This document shows positions 1 through 38,190 of a stretch of 64,000 nt of DNA, one piece after another. The stretch comes from Cristatella mucedo (Eukaryota > Bryozoa > Phylactolaemata > Cristatellidae): assembly GCA_009760855.2 (NCBI GenBank), contig WPIO01000093.1:1395001-1459000 (forward strand). Reading direction: 5' to 3'. Numbering within the stretch: position 1 is the first letter of the stretch; each line of letters starts with the position of its first letter. The translations under genes were made by a program, and so were the position numbers. The notes under the pieces are model-generated. The model made no database searches, was not told where the DNA came from, and saw nothing but the letters and a program-made list of their open reading frames with translations.

Positions 1-1050
1 CCGCGGTCAGCCGTCAGCTCCGGCTCGCCGTGCAGCCGCGGTCGATCGGGACGGCTCGAGAGTGCCCGCGCAGCAGCGCCCCGGCGGTGGGCGGCGCCCG
101 CTTTGGCGCGCGCACGCTCATTCGGCGCGCGACAGTCACGCACCAGCGACTCGCGTGGGCCGCCGCCGGCGCGCCGCTGGTCGCAGTCAGCCGCGTGCGC
201 CCGTTCGCCGCCGCCGCCGCCGCCGCCGCGGCGGAAGACCGCCGCGACTAGCGACGTCTCGTGAGGCTCGCAGACACGCTGGGCAGCCGGCCATCGCGCT
301 GCGGCTCTCGCCCAGCGCCTCCTCCCTCGCAGATCGCCGGCAGGTGCGTAGAAGCCATCGTTGTGCGCGCTCTCGGCTGTAGACGCCGCCGTCACTCGGG
401 CTCGCTCGCTCGCTCGCGCCAGCGGCCGTACCCGCCATAGCGCCCGCTCGTCGTAGCGAGCGGCGGGTGGGTTGCGCGGCCGTCTTCGGCGTGGGCGCCC
501 GCCGCCGCAGGTGCGCGCTTTGGCCTCGAGAGCGAGCCTAGTTTCGGTCGCCGGTTTCGCGGCCATCCATCTTGCGACCGAAGGCTTTGCGTGCACGCCG
601 GCGGCCCCCGAGGCCCGGGGCTGGGGAGGGGGGGGGGCTTAGGAGATGGAGCACGAGTTCGGTTCGGAAGGCCCTCGGCTTTAAGCCGTCGAGCTAAAGC
701 CACGGCACGCGGCGGCTGAGTCGACAAGCCTATTCTCCTCGGCTTCGGCAAAGCCGAGCGTCGTTGGTGCAGTCGGCGTCGGCGCCCGACCGAAGGTAGT
801 CGCGGTGGGGCTCGCGGATGCCGAAGCTGCCGAAGCTTGCGATCCCAGCAGCCCTGCAGCGAAGCCGCAGCCGCCGCCGCTGCTGCAGAAGCAGGCAGCA
901 GCGGCCCTCTCGGAAATCGGATTACCTGGCGCCAGCAGTGTGGGCTGGGATCGGGAGGCGGCCGCTGGCCAGTGGACGCCAGGTGTGCTCTAGGCTAAGG
1001 GACAGCCGCTCGTCGAATACTCTTGGTCGGCGGTAGGAGGCCGGTTTATC
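1..1050. promoter_or_regulatory. CpG-rich block, probable promoter/5' exon region
   Basis: This block is far richer in G+C and CpG than the following 12 kb and includes a CCG-type run near 207-235. Animal CpG-rich blocks of this kind usually mark promoters and first exons. A good splice-donor match (CAG|GTGCGT) lies at 343/344, and another CAG|GTGTGC near 984. The open frames here are arginine- or alanine-rich products of composition and match no family I know. By position it could be the promoter of the PKC gene on the + strand, whose first recognised coding exon lies 12.3 kb downstream, or of a gene to the left. Nothing in the sequence decides between these. Confidence 0.45.
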
Positions 1051-1367
1051 CGGTAGCTTAATTTGCATGGCTTGATTAAAAGCAATTGATTTTAATCTAT
1101 TGCATCCATATACATTGTCAAGCCGAAACGCGACAATACGTGTTTTGTATGCTCATCAAGTGCTTGCCGTCTCTGTCCTTGGAGGGTGGATAGGTGGGCA
1201 ATGGGGGGGGGGGGTCGGTTGTGGTGTATTTTGGTCAGCTTTGGGACGTGGGCGAAAGTATTGCGCCACACCTTTTTTCTGTCAACACAGCAGTCAGGGC
1301 GTGGGCACCTCTGCTGCCATTCGTTGTGCTGTCGCGATTGTATGTGACTCCGTGTGACTCAAGCCAT

Positions 1368-1370
1368 TTG

Positions 1371-1418
<48 letters not shown>

Positions 1419-1438
1419 CACGTGTGTGCGTGTGTGTG

Positions 1439-1494
<56 letters not shown>

Positions 1495-1508
1495 TGTGTG
1501 TGTGTGTG
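1368..1508. repeat. (TG)n/(TGCG)n microsatellite
   Basis: Alternating TG with a central block of TGCG units. Open frames through it are Val/Cys-rich artefacts. Confidence 0.95.
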
Positions 1509-2254
1509 ACTCATCGGACGGTTTCTCGTTTCGAGCCTATGCTATACTGCTCAGCTAGCTGAGCTGGAAGGATTCCCTTTGCCAAGGCAAGTAGCAAACT
1601 GCTCAGCTTGCTGTAGCGATTGTGCTGTAAGCCTTCGGGTCGTCAGCCTTGCCCGAACTGGTGAGGCCAATGCGTCCCGGCCTGCTGATAACCAGCCGTG
1701 GGAGGCAGAGGCAGAGGTCTTTTTTGCTGAAGGCCAGCCAGCCTCATAGTGAGCAGGAAACTTCTGGTCGAGGTCCATGTAACAGGCTGCATTTTGCCAA
1801 TGCCACACAATTTAAGCTTGTGTAGCACCAAAACAGTCGAAAGGCCGTCAAGACTACACTGAACTAACACTGTAATCCAGGTACAGATACAGGAAAATTT
1901 TGAGGTGGGTGGCAAGCAAGAGTAGAATGAGGAGGAGGACGAAGAGGATTGGGAGGAGGAGAGAGTGGTGAGTCAGGACTAGGATGAGGATGGTGTGAGG
2001 AGTGAGAAGGAGGACCAAGGTAGCTTACACAAGCTAGCATCATCAATCTGGGCTATCAGTGTGTCATGCCAGCTGTTTAATAGCTGCTCGATCTTTGCTC
2101 ACCGGGTAATCGTAGCTTGTGTGGCATTGGCAGCTGGCAGGCCTGTGGTAAGTGCTACTGCTAATGCCATGCACTTCAACAGATGAGGTATTTCTTGCTT
2201 ATTGGTTCAACCCACCTGTATGTTGTGCCATCTATTGCCCATATTTGCCATCTA

Positions 2255-2406
2255 TAGCCCCGTGGTAAGTTCGCAAACTGCGAAACCCAGGTCGTGGGCT
2301 CGAGTTCTTTTAGCAGGCAAGCGTCTGTTGCTCACTGCAAGCAGCAGTGATAGCCGGTCAGGCTCTTCAGCCACTTTATAAAGGAGGCTGTTAAAATCAG
2401 CTAACC
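2255..2406 (+). mobile_element. SINE-A (tRNA-derived)
   Basis: B-box-like GGGCTCGAGTTC, then the body GTGATAGCCGGTCAGGCTCT and the end AGGCTGTTAAAATCAGCTAA. Confidence 0.75.
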
Positions 2407-2614
2407 TTTAGTGATGGCTCAGCTGTGAGGTAGTAGAGGCAGCTGACCCCTGCTGCTCTTGGGACTGTAAACCAGATGCCCAAACCAACTAAAGCATACT
2501 GCCTGGCGGCATAGCTCACCAGCAGCTGCCGAAGCATCGGGCAGGTGCCCGAGAAGACAACTCGGAAGTGGGATCGCTGACAGGTAACCTTTCGAGCTCG
2601 GCAGTGGGCGGGCC

Positions 2615-2625
2615 GAGCAGCAGCA

Positions 2626-2703
<78 letters not shown>
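2615..2703. repeat. (CAG)4(CTG)n array
   Basis: A few CAG units are followed directly by about 25 CTG units, so the array can fold on itself. It is not within a recognised exon. Confidence 0.95.
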
Positions 2704-2704
<1 letters not shown>

Positions 2705-3074
2705 AGCATTTACGAGCATTTCAGACTCTCGGCATTGATCACCTACTTGATTGTCACGATGGCATAGACAATCAATACTGTTGACTAGGGCTTGGTAGGC
2801 CACCCAGGTTTAGGCTTGAATGGCTCGAAAGCAGCCTTCACCTTCAGCCTTCACCTTGGTGCTGCCAAGTTTCGTTTGTCCCATTAGTCGCGTCCTGCCA
2901 GCCAGAGCTAATGGTCTAATCCGGATCAGCACCGCCTGGCCCTATGGGGGATGGGCGAGCAAATGCAGCAGCAGAAGGCGTACAGAAGTGACTAAACTGT
3001 TGGGGAAGGTGCCAGCATCATCTGCTGCTTCCGCGGCTGCTTGGAGACAGCAGGAGACAGCTCGACTCCACCGT

Positions 3075-3187
3075 GCCCAGATGCTTGATTTAACCATTCG
3101 ATCATACTTCCTTTGTAGCAAATGTAAAGTACCTAGACAGAGATTAAGTTCCCTGAGGGTGCTATATCAAATGCATCATTATTATTA
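3075..3187 (+). mobile_element. LINE (CR1/L2-like) 3' tail
   Basis: Carries the family tail signature: AAATGTAAAG, AGAGATTAAGTT, CCCTGAGGGTGCTATATCAA, then ATT units. It is severely 5'-truncated. Confidence 0.8.
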
Positions 3188-3645
<458 letters not shown>

Positions 3646-4419
3646 ATAATGTCTATGGTTGGCAGTGTGCAGGCCATCATCATCACCTGGCAGCACGAGT
3701 TTTGACGGTTGCCTTTGCAGCACTGGCTGCTGTAGCCTGGTCGATTCGGTGCAGCTCTGGCCAGGCATTCGAGCTCTCCCTCAGCTACCGTTAGCCCAGG
3801 CCCAGGCTCAGCCGACTGTGCAAGCCGGCCAGATGCAGGAGCAGCAGGACGTTGCAGTGGCTCTTAAGCTCGATAATTCGTGCTCTTTTATAGCTGTTGA
3901 TCAGTGAAGCTGCTACTTTGACACTGAGCTGAGTTCTGCTGACGGTTCAGAGTTCAGCTGACGGTTCGTGCAGTAAAGCAGTAGGGTGGCTGAAAGCTGG
4001 CAGCAGTGAGTGGTAATTTGGCCAATAGTTCTATTGTAGTTAGGAAGCACTGCCCTGGCCCCTACCGGCTTCAACCCTGCATGGTTTGTGCAGAGCAGCG
4101 ACAATGGACAGGCCTCATGGGCCTCCAGCAGGGTGGGATTGTAGGTGCTTTGGATGCAACAGCCGTCCCTGGCTGCTCTGCATGGGACTCAAAGAGCTCT
4201 CCAAGGCATGTGCTGTCAGCATCCGCTCGATAGGGCAGCACCTGGCCGGCTAGATAATACACTCTATTATCTCTGTCTAGTCTTGTCTAACATCACTGTC
4301 TGCCCTTTAAATGCTCAGTCTTCCTGCATCTCGTCCTTCTCCCTCTGTGCCGTCGGTTTATTAAGCTCTCTGCCATTCCGTCTCTCACTCTACCCTCCCC
4401 CACTGTCTCTCCCGTTGCA

Positions 4420-4430
4420 TCTCTCTCTCT

Positions 4431-4467
<37 letters not shown>

Positions 4468-4580
4468 CTCTCCCTCTCTCTCTCTCTCGTTGCATCTCTC
4501 TAGTCATTGTCTGTCCATTCTTGTCTCTTTAGCTGTCCTTCTCAGCGTCTTGCTCTCTCTCTCTCTTTTCTTGTCTGTCA
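4420..4580. repeat. CT-rich microsatellite
   Basis: Interrupted (TC)n runs. Confidence 0.85.
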
Positions 4581-4874
4581 CGGTCTTGGCTACTCTCGCC
4601 AGCAGTGTCTCCTTTATATAATTATCTCATTCATTCGTGGTGCCCCAAGAGAACGTATTGTCTCTGCTGATGCTTCACATGTGCTGCAGGACTTCAGCCC
4701 ACGACCTCCGTCATCAAAGGCATGCAGATAGACCTGACCTCTGACCTCTTATCGGTGACCTCTGACCACTGCTCACTCTCTCCCACTCCCCTCAGTCATT
4801 CTCTATCTCGCTGTTGGCTCTCCTTGTCTTGTCTGCCTGCGTCTGTGCTGTCTCTGTATATCTCTTTATCTCAG

Positions 4875-4875
<1 letters not shown>

Positions 4876-4943
<68 letters not shown>
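4876..4943. repeat. (CT)n microsatellite
   Basis: A pure CT run of about 65 bp. Confidence 0.95.
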
Positions 4944-4944
<1 letters not shown>

Positions 4945-7044
4945 GGCCATGGACTCTTGCTCACAATTCTTTATGCCTGGGCAGGTCGGTGATGGGTGTG
5001 TGGATGCTAATACTAATGCTAATGACAATAGTAAAACTAAAATTGTGAAAGAAATAAATGAGAACAAGATATTGGTGTAATGTGGTAGGAGGGCTGAAGC
5101 TCTCATTTTCTAACCACTTGACGCATACTGGAATAGAAATGGATCTTCGCCACAGCATTGTCCTGCAGTGCATGCAAGTAGCATGCCTTTCGGTCATGAC
5201 GTGTAAATCGTCCTTTCATCAGTGGCCGGTCCTTCGGTATCTGAGATTCGAGCATTCGAGCGATATCCATGCTTGTTGCTCGCAACGTTTTAGGTATTAC
5301 CTTCATTAGCTTGCCTCACCTCCTCGCTGTCGCCACGGGACTCCAGCACCATAAAGAAGATGGCAGCTGTGGCCTGTGGCACTGCCGCGGCCGCCGAACC
5401 ACTGGCCGGCAAAAGTAGAGTAAGTAGCGCTCCTTTCAGAAACACCCCATTGCTCGTTGTAGATTGCAAAGTTAAGCAAATGGCTGGCTTCTTACAAGTG
5501 CTACTATCAGTGTCAGCCCAAGTCGGGCAGCTGTGGACGTCTCAAAATCGCTTCTGACCGGATGCTGCAGGTGGCGCCATGCCCTTGTAATGTGCGGATT
5601 GCATTTGCGTGACGATGAACAGAACAGCAGTTGGCCTGTTTTTCGACTCCGTTGTTGGTCCTCTTGTTCGGTGGTTAGTCGAGTATGAGCAGCTTAAACA
5701 GAGCCTCGGTGCGTGTGTGGGTGCGGTTTAGGACTCCCGAAACCGCTCTTTTTAGTCGCTGTGGCAACAGAAGAGACCAAACGTACCGCCGGGCAGCATC
5801 GGCAGCCCACGCAGCAACGCAGTTAGCTAGCTAACTTCTCGTGCCCGTGGGCCACTGGTAACTACAGCGAGCTTGACCTTTGATGTGACCTTGCGGTTGG
5901 CTTGACCTTGATGAGCAGCGTGCTGGGGTGCAATGCCAATTGGAAAATCCATGCTCAGCACTTACTTGGAAAGCTTTTGCATTGGAAATTTAATTAGCAA
6001 TCTGTCGAGAAATGTCTGGGGTGACCGGCTTGTCGCAGCGTCAGTGCGCCCACTCTCTGAGCTCCCTACAGGCTTGAGGTGAAAGCCTCCACTTCCGTCT
6101 GTCTGCTCACTGTCAGACCCGATTTGCTTATTGGTCTCGTGAGGATCTCTCTCGGTGCGAATTACCAGCTCCAAGTATTGTAACGAAGACTTAGTTGCCT
6201 TTGTCTGAATCTTCCAAAATCTCGGATTGGAAAACTTGGCCAACCAGCTCGAATCTGGGTGCGAGCACAGCGCGCCAGCATGGCAGAGCTTATGCCTGCC
6301 ACCGACCGGTCAACCGGCCGACACTTACCGCATGGCAAGCCAAACGGCAGGGGTGTGCAACTCGCGGCCTTTTAGCGATCGTTACTCTGATGAAGAGATT
6401 GAGCACGCAGCAAGTAGCTGCTGCAGTAAATCGCACATCAGCACCTGCCACTGTACTGGCAGCAGCTTCGGTGGCAGGAGGTGCGGGTCGCAGCAGCTAG
6501 CAGCGGCGGCTAGCAAGACACCGGACGACAGTGTCGGTTGGGCCACGTGCTCTCGGGAGATTTGCAGTGCAATCACTAATTGAAATATCGGTTTGTGAGC
6601 TGTGCCCCAAAAGAAGTCAGATTTTGGGGTCTTACCAGTTTCAGAAGTCGGCCATTGACAATTGAAGAGTCTCGCCATCGTTGGAGCTTGTGCAAGCTTT
6701 GAGCTAGCCGTTGGCAGAAATGGGCAGCGCTCACTTGTGTGAGCAGCAGCAGCTGCTACAGAGTATATCCGCACCGCTGCAATAATCAAGCAGCACCAGC
6801 TCGAGCTTGCTCAATGAGCTCGTCCAATCGATGGCAGGCAGCCGGTTGCTAGCAAAATATTTCGTTTCAGCGCATAAAAGGTTCGTAAAAACTCGGATTG
6901 AATCGCCGAAAAATATTGAATAAAATTTTTGGGTTCTTAAGCAATTTCCTGTTTCCTTGCAAAACCTTTGAAGTTGTAAACCTTGCAGCTTTTGTGAATG
7001 GCCTGCAATATGAGCACACCCTCGTGATAATCATGTGAATGGCT

Positions 7045-7210
7045 CCGTAATCGGTGGACTCTTGTTAGGACGTACCTTTGGACTTACAGATAAATGTCGT
7101 GGGTACGAGTTCGGTAGTGTGCGATCCTTCAATTGTCTTTTACATGCTGCTGTGATAGCCGTTAAGGCTCTTTTGTCGATATATAAATGAGGCTGTTGAA
7201 TTAGTTAAAC
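7045..7210 (+). mobile_element. SINE-A
   Basis: GTGGGTACGAGTTC, GTGATAGCCGTTAAGGCTCT and AATGAGGCTGTTGAATTAGT are present. Confidence 0.75.
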
Positions 7211-8253
7211 TTTAAATTTTTAACTTGCAGATGTATTGCACTAGTTGATATACGTATATTCAGGCTGTGCATGTAAGTGTGTAATTATGTCGCTGTTAGT
7301 GTGGTGTGTGCATGCACAGTATGTGGGTACTCCGTATGCGGCTCCGACGCTTGAGTGCACGACCACTCGAAGTTGAAGGCCTGCACTTTAATCCGTTCTA
7401 GCAGCCGAACACCGTGCTCACCAGAAATGTGTCATTCAATTGCTTTTCACGTCAATTAACCATTCAGCTAATTCGGCTGATCGATTTAAAGCCATGCTTG
7501 TGCAAGCAGAGGCACTGGGGTAGGTGCAGTGGCCGTGCCTCTATTTGCGAATGCCATACTCCGTGACCATAGAGAAGGACGCAGTCCCTAGCTGCCTGCT
7601 TGTCGAATTCCCAGCCAAGCTGGTTAGCTGCCAGCTAGTGCTATTGGATCTGCCATATGCAGTGTGCAGTAAAGCTAGCCAATGCCTTCTGCTTAGCTGG
7701 CTTATTTTGAAACGGAAGGTTTGGATACACCCAACTATGGATAGCATACTCGGGAAAGGGGCCGCCTTTTGTATCCGATGAGGAGGAGGAGGAGGAGGTT
7801 TTCTGCCTCGGTGCAAGTGCAATGGATCGTGTGGCCTGGATCAGTTACCGAATTTACCGCAAGAGTTCCTGCATGAAAGCCCCTTTCGAGGCTTTGGAAA
7901 GTGAGCTGACTCCTGTGCCAACTGACTGGCAAGCTTTCGATGGCCGAGGAAGCAGCGAGGAGGCAGTTTCTTCATGACGTCGCCTTGCTCATTGGTGAAA
8001 GTGTGGTTAAAGCTTGGCTCCTTAGTGATCTGGCTCAGAGCATTCGTGCCGGCGCTGGGGCAGCTTCGCTCTCACGTCGGCTGCCTGTGGCCGGCACCGA
8101 CCTATCATATCATTGCTAATTATTGCAGGGCTGCGATGACTAGCAATGCTCGGCAGCACTGTCGACTAGCAGCAGACGAGACATGCCAGTCAGCACCGTG
8201 CCAGTCTTATCTACTTTGGCAAAGCTTTCTATCTTCATCCACTCCTCTCTCAT

Positions 8254-8254
8254 G

Positions 8255-8340
<86 letters not shown>

Positions 8341-8580
8341 CTCTCTCTCTCTCTGCTCTCTTTCATCTGCTCTCTGCTCTCTCTCTCTCTCTCTGCTCTC
8401 TTTCATCTGCTCTCTGCTCTCTGCTCTCTCTCTCTCCTCTGTCCTCTCTCTTCTCTCTCTACGTTCTTTCTCCCGGGCTCTCTTTCCTCTGCCCCCTCCC
8501 CTTTCTCCTCTGCCCTCTCTCATCTGCCCTCTCTCATCTGCCCTCTTTCCTCTCCTCTCTCTCTCTCTCTTGCTCTCTTT
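8254..8580. repeat. (CT)n with degenerate CT-rich extension
   Basis: A pure CT run to about 8335 is followed by higher-order CTCTGCTCTCTTTCATCTG-type units. Confidence 0.92.
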
Positions 8581-9721
8581 GGGCTAGGGTAGAACTCTAA
8601 GCAAAAACTCTGCAGCTGCTGGAGACAGTTTTGCTGAATGCCAGCTGGCTTATGCTAACTCGGCACCGAGTTGAGCCGAGTGTCACGTCTGGGTCGGATG
8701 CTTGAATTCTCAGATAGCTGCCAAGCATGTGCATGCACCTGCACCCTGTATTGCCAGTGCAGGCAGACACTCGTCTTCATCGACCCTTCCGCTGCTCTCC
8801 GAGGCAGGCCCCCACTTCGTGACGATGCCACGATGCTGCAGCCGTGGCTTAGCCAGTGGCCTTCCATCGGAGCTTTCATTCCGGAAAACGTTGCCCTGCG
8901 TCCTGAAAGGCTTGCACACAGAGCCGACCTGCATCAAGTACTCCAATAAAGGGTTCCTTAACCCCAAATGGTTTCGGTCGGCGAAAATAAAACCGAAAGC
9001 CTCCTCCCTGCACTGACAGGCTGAGCAGCTGATGGCCTGACTCAGCTGCTCAGCCTGTAGGATCCACCTCAGTGGCATATCCGGCTCGATGCTCTTAACT
9101 AAAGGGCTAGAGGTAGGAAAGCATCTGCCCCACCATTGTGACATATGCAGACCTCAAGCAGCGTATTGATTTGGCTTCACCGCTGGATGGTAAGTGGGTG
9201 AAGGTCAACAACAATAGCACAGGGGTGATTGGTTTCAGCTAGCACACGGCAAAATGGCTTGCTCAAGCTTTGGCGATTTCGTGGGTACACCGAAGTAGCG
9301 AAAACAGTAATTGTTCAAATCTGAATATGCAGTAAATCCCCCTACTTTCTTTCTTGTGTGTTGGAGAATATGGGCTGTACCCTCCATAGCAGGGGGCATT
9401 TCCCCTATGCAGCCACCCACTGCACGACCTAGTTGAAAATGTATATTTGAGTAGGTGCTGTGAGTAGGTTAAAATAAAGGCTTTTTAAATTTAGGTGATG
9501 CTGTAAGACTGCCCATGGCTTTACAGTTAGGAGTGACTGTTCGTTGGCCTATGCAGCTGTACAGGTATATGTTATAGATTCTGAGAGCTAATGCGGTGAG
9601 ACAGAAGTTTTCAAGACCGGAACCGGCATCCAAGTCAGAATCAGGCGAAATATTACTTCGAGCCGTCGTTTTCTGATCGAAGCAGATTCCTAGTTCACAA
9701 TCAAATAGTGTCGGTTAGTGG

Positions 9722-9895
9722 GTGTTGTAATACTAGCTGATTCAACAGCCTCTTTTGTATAGCGACAGAAGAGCCTTTAAGCCTGTCATCACTGCGCCCA
9801 TAGGCAATAAAGGATCGCCCACCGCAGGATTCGAACCTACGACCTTGGTACTGAGGTCGAGAAAGTAACCACCTTACCTTGTGTGCCATCATGGC
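9722..9895 (-). mobile_element. SINE-A
   Basis: Reversed copy with GGATTCGAACCTACGACCTT and AGCTGATTCAACAGCCTCTT. Confidence 0.82.
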
Positions 9896-10764
9896 AGTGC
9901 GTGCGTGACACTGGTCTTTAACGATGCCTTGTACCTGCTGCCGGTCAGATGCCTTGCCAGCTGTGATTATGTTTGGACGCTCTGGTGCCTTGGCAGACAT
10001 AAGAGGGTGACATGTTGCAGACGCTATGGGGCCTGCTGAGACCACCACTTCAAAGAAAGCTGTTGGTTGATGCGGCATAAGAGTTGCCGTCGAGTTTACT
10101 TAGCAGTGCTAGACCCTCGATTGCCTCTCAAATGAATCACAGCATTCTCGTTCCAAATAGTAGTCTGAGTCCCAGAAATGGTGCACCAAAAGCCAGCAGT
10201 GACGTGGCTTGAAAGAAACTGAGTCTCGTTGAGGCACTTTGCGCATGCTGAGCTGTAATAGAGGTTGGGGCACTTGAGAGAAACTACGACGATGCACATT
10301 CATGCGATTGCGCTTTTGTGGGCATGTATGCGCCTGCGTGCAAGCACATGCAATGAGTTGTATCCAATTAGCCTAGTTGCAGGCAGGTCATCATTACTAA
10401 TTGTTGATAAGTATGCCAAGCGTTTTATACTGGTAGCTTCAGGGTGGGAGTCATGCAAGGAAGATGTAGGTGGGCTCACGTGCATTTTTGTGCATGAGTG
10501 TTGCATGTTTGAGTGCATGCTGCACTATGCACCTGGCAGGGGGTAGTGGTGGTCCTGCAATATGCCGTCGAGACAGTGCTCGTTTGTGAGGAGCCCATCT
10601 ACTGAGCCGACTGCTACTGTCGCATTGCGCGTACTGCTTGCTCAAGGAGTACGGAAGTACGACAGCCTGCTCTGCTAGACACTGGAACCTGAGCCAGTGG
10701 CTGCAGCCCGGTTCTGGCTCTTACTGCTGCTGCTTCTGGCTCTTAGCACAGGGCTCAGGTGCTT

Positions 10765-10862
10765 GCACTTCATGGCCCCTACCCGGGCCAAGGGTTCGAG
10801 CCCTGCAGCAGGCAGGAGGGAATTCCCTATTGCCGACCGCAAGGTGGAGTGATAGCTAATGT
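10765..10862 (+). mobile_element. SINE-A, partial
   Basis: GGGTTCGAGCCCTGCAGCAG and GTGATAGCTAATG; the 3' half is missing. Confidence 0.5.
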
Positions 10863-12267
10863 ATTACATGCAGCAGTAGCGGTTTTGGCAGCAGCAGCAG
10901 CAGTCCTGCTTTGTGCTAGCATCTGCCCGTGGCAGAGTCTGTGCTGAGTAGCAACCTATCTGCAGTCAGTCCTACTGGCAGGGGGGGGAGCTGGTGGAGA
11001 ATTCTCGGCTGCAGCAGCAGCAGCAGCAGGTGCATCATTGGCACATGAGAGGCCTCACTTGGCCTGTTTGTGTTCGGAGGATTCTTAAGTGTTATTGTTT
11101 GGAGAGTCTTGGAGGTGCCTTGGCAGCCATTAGCTGATGCCAGATGTGTCTGCAGGTGAGTGACCAGAGGTTGCCAGCCAGTCTCGCCGGGTCACACTCT
11201 TTTCAGCAGCCAGCTGCTGCCGATGGCTGCTACTTGATTGGCTGTCTGACCTTGTTGACTCTTGCTGGCTGAGCTGGTCATAATGGCCTCTCGTGATTAC
11301 TAGGTGGACTCATGTTGACTTAACTCCTCTAGCTGACAGTAGCCTATCTGTCTCCGATGATATACTCTTCCTTCGCCAAGCCTTGGCAAGCAGCTTTGCC
11401 GATGCCCGCCGATGCCCGCCTGCGCTCTGCCTTCAGCACTCTCGGTGTCCACCTGCTGCCTACCTGTCTGTAAGCAAGACCTCAGCTCCATCCTCCACTT
11501 TCACTTCTCCGGCGGCTCGGCTTCCTGGCCCAGAATTCCTGGCCCTGTACGACTCGGCTCGGCTGCGTGTGTTCCCATAGTGGGCTGCTGCCTCTGAGAT
11601 TCTACCACTGCTCATGTCTGAATGCCTTCTTCTTCTCTCCCCCCCCCCCCCGGGCTGTTCTTTGCTTGCCACACCCTTGATGCAACTAAGAGCTTCTCTG
11701 GCCGGCATGCCGGCCTTGTGCGAGTGCCTTCGGCACCGTAGCCGTCATGATCGTGGCATCTGCAGCAGACAGGTGGCAGCGTGTGGAAGGTGTAGAGTCT
11801 GATGCTGCCGAAATTGCTGCACCCTACGTCTGTGCCCTGTCTGTTTTCGCAGGCTTCGACAGCTTGAACTAGGTGCTTCAACGTGGCAGCTATTGTGTAG
11901 GCTGCTGTCCCAATGTCCCTGCTGTCCTAATTTCTAAAAGCATTTTGTCGACGCTTTCCAGTTGGTTGTAGGATCCTGGTCGCCAAGGTACCTGTTGCCC
12001 TCGTGGGCGATTGTGTGTGACTTACCTAAGCTTTGATCAATTCCATGCTATTTACCTGTTTGTTGTTCTTGATTCTGAGAGGCTGGGAAAGCTGAAGGAT
12101 AGCAAAAGCTAATGCAAATGTGAAACACGACTGGCAGGATTCCATCTGGATCCCCCTCGTCTCTGTTACATTTTTGTAGAAGGAGATAGAGGAACAGAGG
12201 GGAAGAAGATTCAGGCCGAGGCAGAGTAAGCTGCAGAGAGAATGTGTCCGTGAGCACAAGGGCAGAG

Positions 12268-12806
<539 letters not shown>

Positions 12807-13333
12807 CACGTGGACGAGAAAGGGAGAAAGGGACGAGAGCGGAGGAGAGGTGAGGAAGAGCCAAAGTGGGAGATTGGGAGAGAATGGGGTAGGTGAGGAG
12901 AAAACGATTGGGGAGAGACTGAGCTGGAGAGTACGAGAAAGGAGGGACCCGGGTAGACAGAGAAAAGGTAAGCAAAAATTAAAGAACGTCTTGGTAATTC
13001 AACCAGGGCCTCACGTTTAGTTAGGACGCTGGTTTTCCTTACTGCTGCCTAAGCAGACTGCCAACCAGTAGCAGTAGCTGGCAGCCTACCATTGAAGGAT
13101 GACTTTCTGGCATAGAAGGTGCTGTGCATCAGTTCTTTATAAGAGCTAGGCTCTGAATGGTTGACAAGCTGGCTGGCTGCAGTGATTTGGATGGCTGTCA
13201 GCTTAGATTCAGGCAGGTCCTAATTTATCGTTGTTGAACAGGCCAAGAGTTGTATACTGGTGGCTACAGGGAGTCAGCCAAGAAGAAAGTGCTGCTGCTA
13301 GCACAGTGTAGTCAATGAATGTTTCTGCTTCAG

Positions 13334-36916
<23,583 letters not shown>

Positions 36917-37120
36917 TATTTGTCATGTTGTATGCGTGTGGTGGAGCTCGTGCTGGCCTCGTGCCTTCGACGTCAAGTTCTGCATTGGCCGTTAGCTGCT
37001 GACTTGGTCGGAGGAAAACTTACCGAGCAGCTCTGCTCAACAGCTTCATAGGCTGTGACGTCTGTGGTACTGCAGTGGATGCACAAGGACATCCATATAT
37101 TGACGTTCACGGACTGTCTA

Positions 37121-37128
<8 letters not shown>

Positions 37129-37190
<62 letters not shown>
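37129..37190. repeat. (GT)n microsatellite
   Basis: A pure GT run about 210 nt downstream of the PKC stop. Confidence 0.96.
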
Positions 37191-37191
<1 letters not shown>

Positions 37192-37489
37192 TAAGCATCC
37201 AGCATTCTTGGCGCCACAAAGTACGCCTCTTGTACGCCCTTTCGTTGTCAGCGACTTCGATCGATTGTCTGCTGAAGAGGAAGAGAGCTGACGAAAGCTG
37301 GAAGAGGATCGCCACAATCACTGTCGCCACTCAGAACAGCTGCTGATGATCAGTGGGTGGCTCGTAGTTATTTCAACGAGGAGCTTCCATGCAAAAGCCA
37401 ACTTGGTGGCTTTATTTATGGTTTCACTTGCTAGTCAGCAGCCCTGGGGCATGATTAATGACTTAGGGTACCCTCGCGGATGTTACTGT

Positions 37490-37588
37490 CCCAGTGTTTT
37501 GCTTAGTTGCACCGCTGCACCTTTCTGTAGTAACTCGTCCCAGCTTTTCGTTTAGTTGCGCCACTGCACCTTTCTGTAGACCCTCGTC
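37490..37588. repeat. Imperfect tandem duplication, about 49 bp x 2
   Basis: Two copies share TTAGTTGC and CTGCACCTTTCTGTAG, with substitutions elsewhere. Confidence 0.8.
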
Positions 37589-38059
37589 TGTCCGACGTTG
37601 GGAGATATTTCGGAAATGCAGTTCGCTCAAGATTCGGGATTTCTGTAGTCAGTGTGGATTAGTTTGAGCAGATGCTTGCTTGCACGTTTTTGTTGCTATC
37701 TTTTATGAAAACCGCGACATCAGTAGCATTTCGTCATTGTTAACTTTCATTGAGTGTTGTGCCTCTCTAAGGGGCAGCATAACGTGATCTTGGTAAAACG
37801 GCATGCCAAGAGTGGTCATCATTTCTTGTTACGTGCGTTAGCACTATTGCCACGCTACAAATAGATTTTGCAGCTTCCGAGTCCAGGCGGGGCTAGGCCG
37901 CAGGCACACTGTGCTCCTCCCAGCCGACGTGTGACGAATACTGGCGACACGTGGCCCTCATCTAATGGTTAGCGACTTGTAGGTGCTGCGTCAAAATTAA
38001 CTGATAGTATAGTATAGTAGCGGAACACTTCAACAAACGAGCTCCCATACCTAGAGAGA

Positions 38060-38190
38060 AGTCCATGATAATAATAATAATAACACACTTGATAAAGCGC
38101 CATCAGAGAACTCAATCTCTTCATAGGCGTTTTACATTTGCTGTAAAGGAAGCGGGATTGAATGGTTAGTAGTAGCATGTAACATATCCA
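38060..38190 (-). mobile_element. LINE 3' tail
   Basis: Reversed tail with TAATAATAA, GATAAAGCGC and the GAGAACTCAATCTCTT core. Confidence 0.75.

Noticed and set aside
62-343. Arginine-rich frame in the CpG block ending at a good donor in phase 0
   Set aside because: Composition alone explains it and it lacks any C2 or known N-terminal similarity; kept only as a possible untranslated exon.
13319-13333. ATG 13319 as the definite PKC start codon
   Set aside because: It lies inside a strong polypyrimidine-AG acceptor, so an upstream start exon is equally likely; left unresolved.
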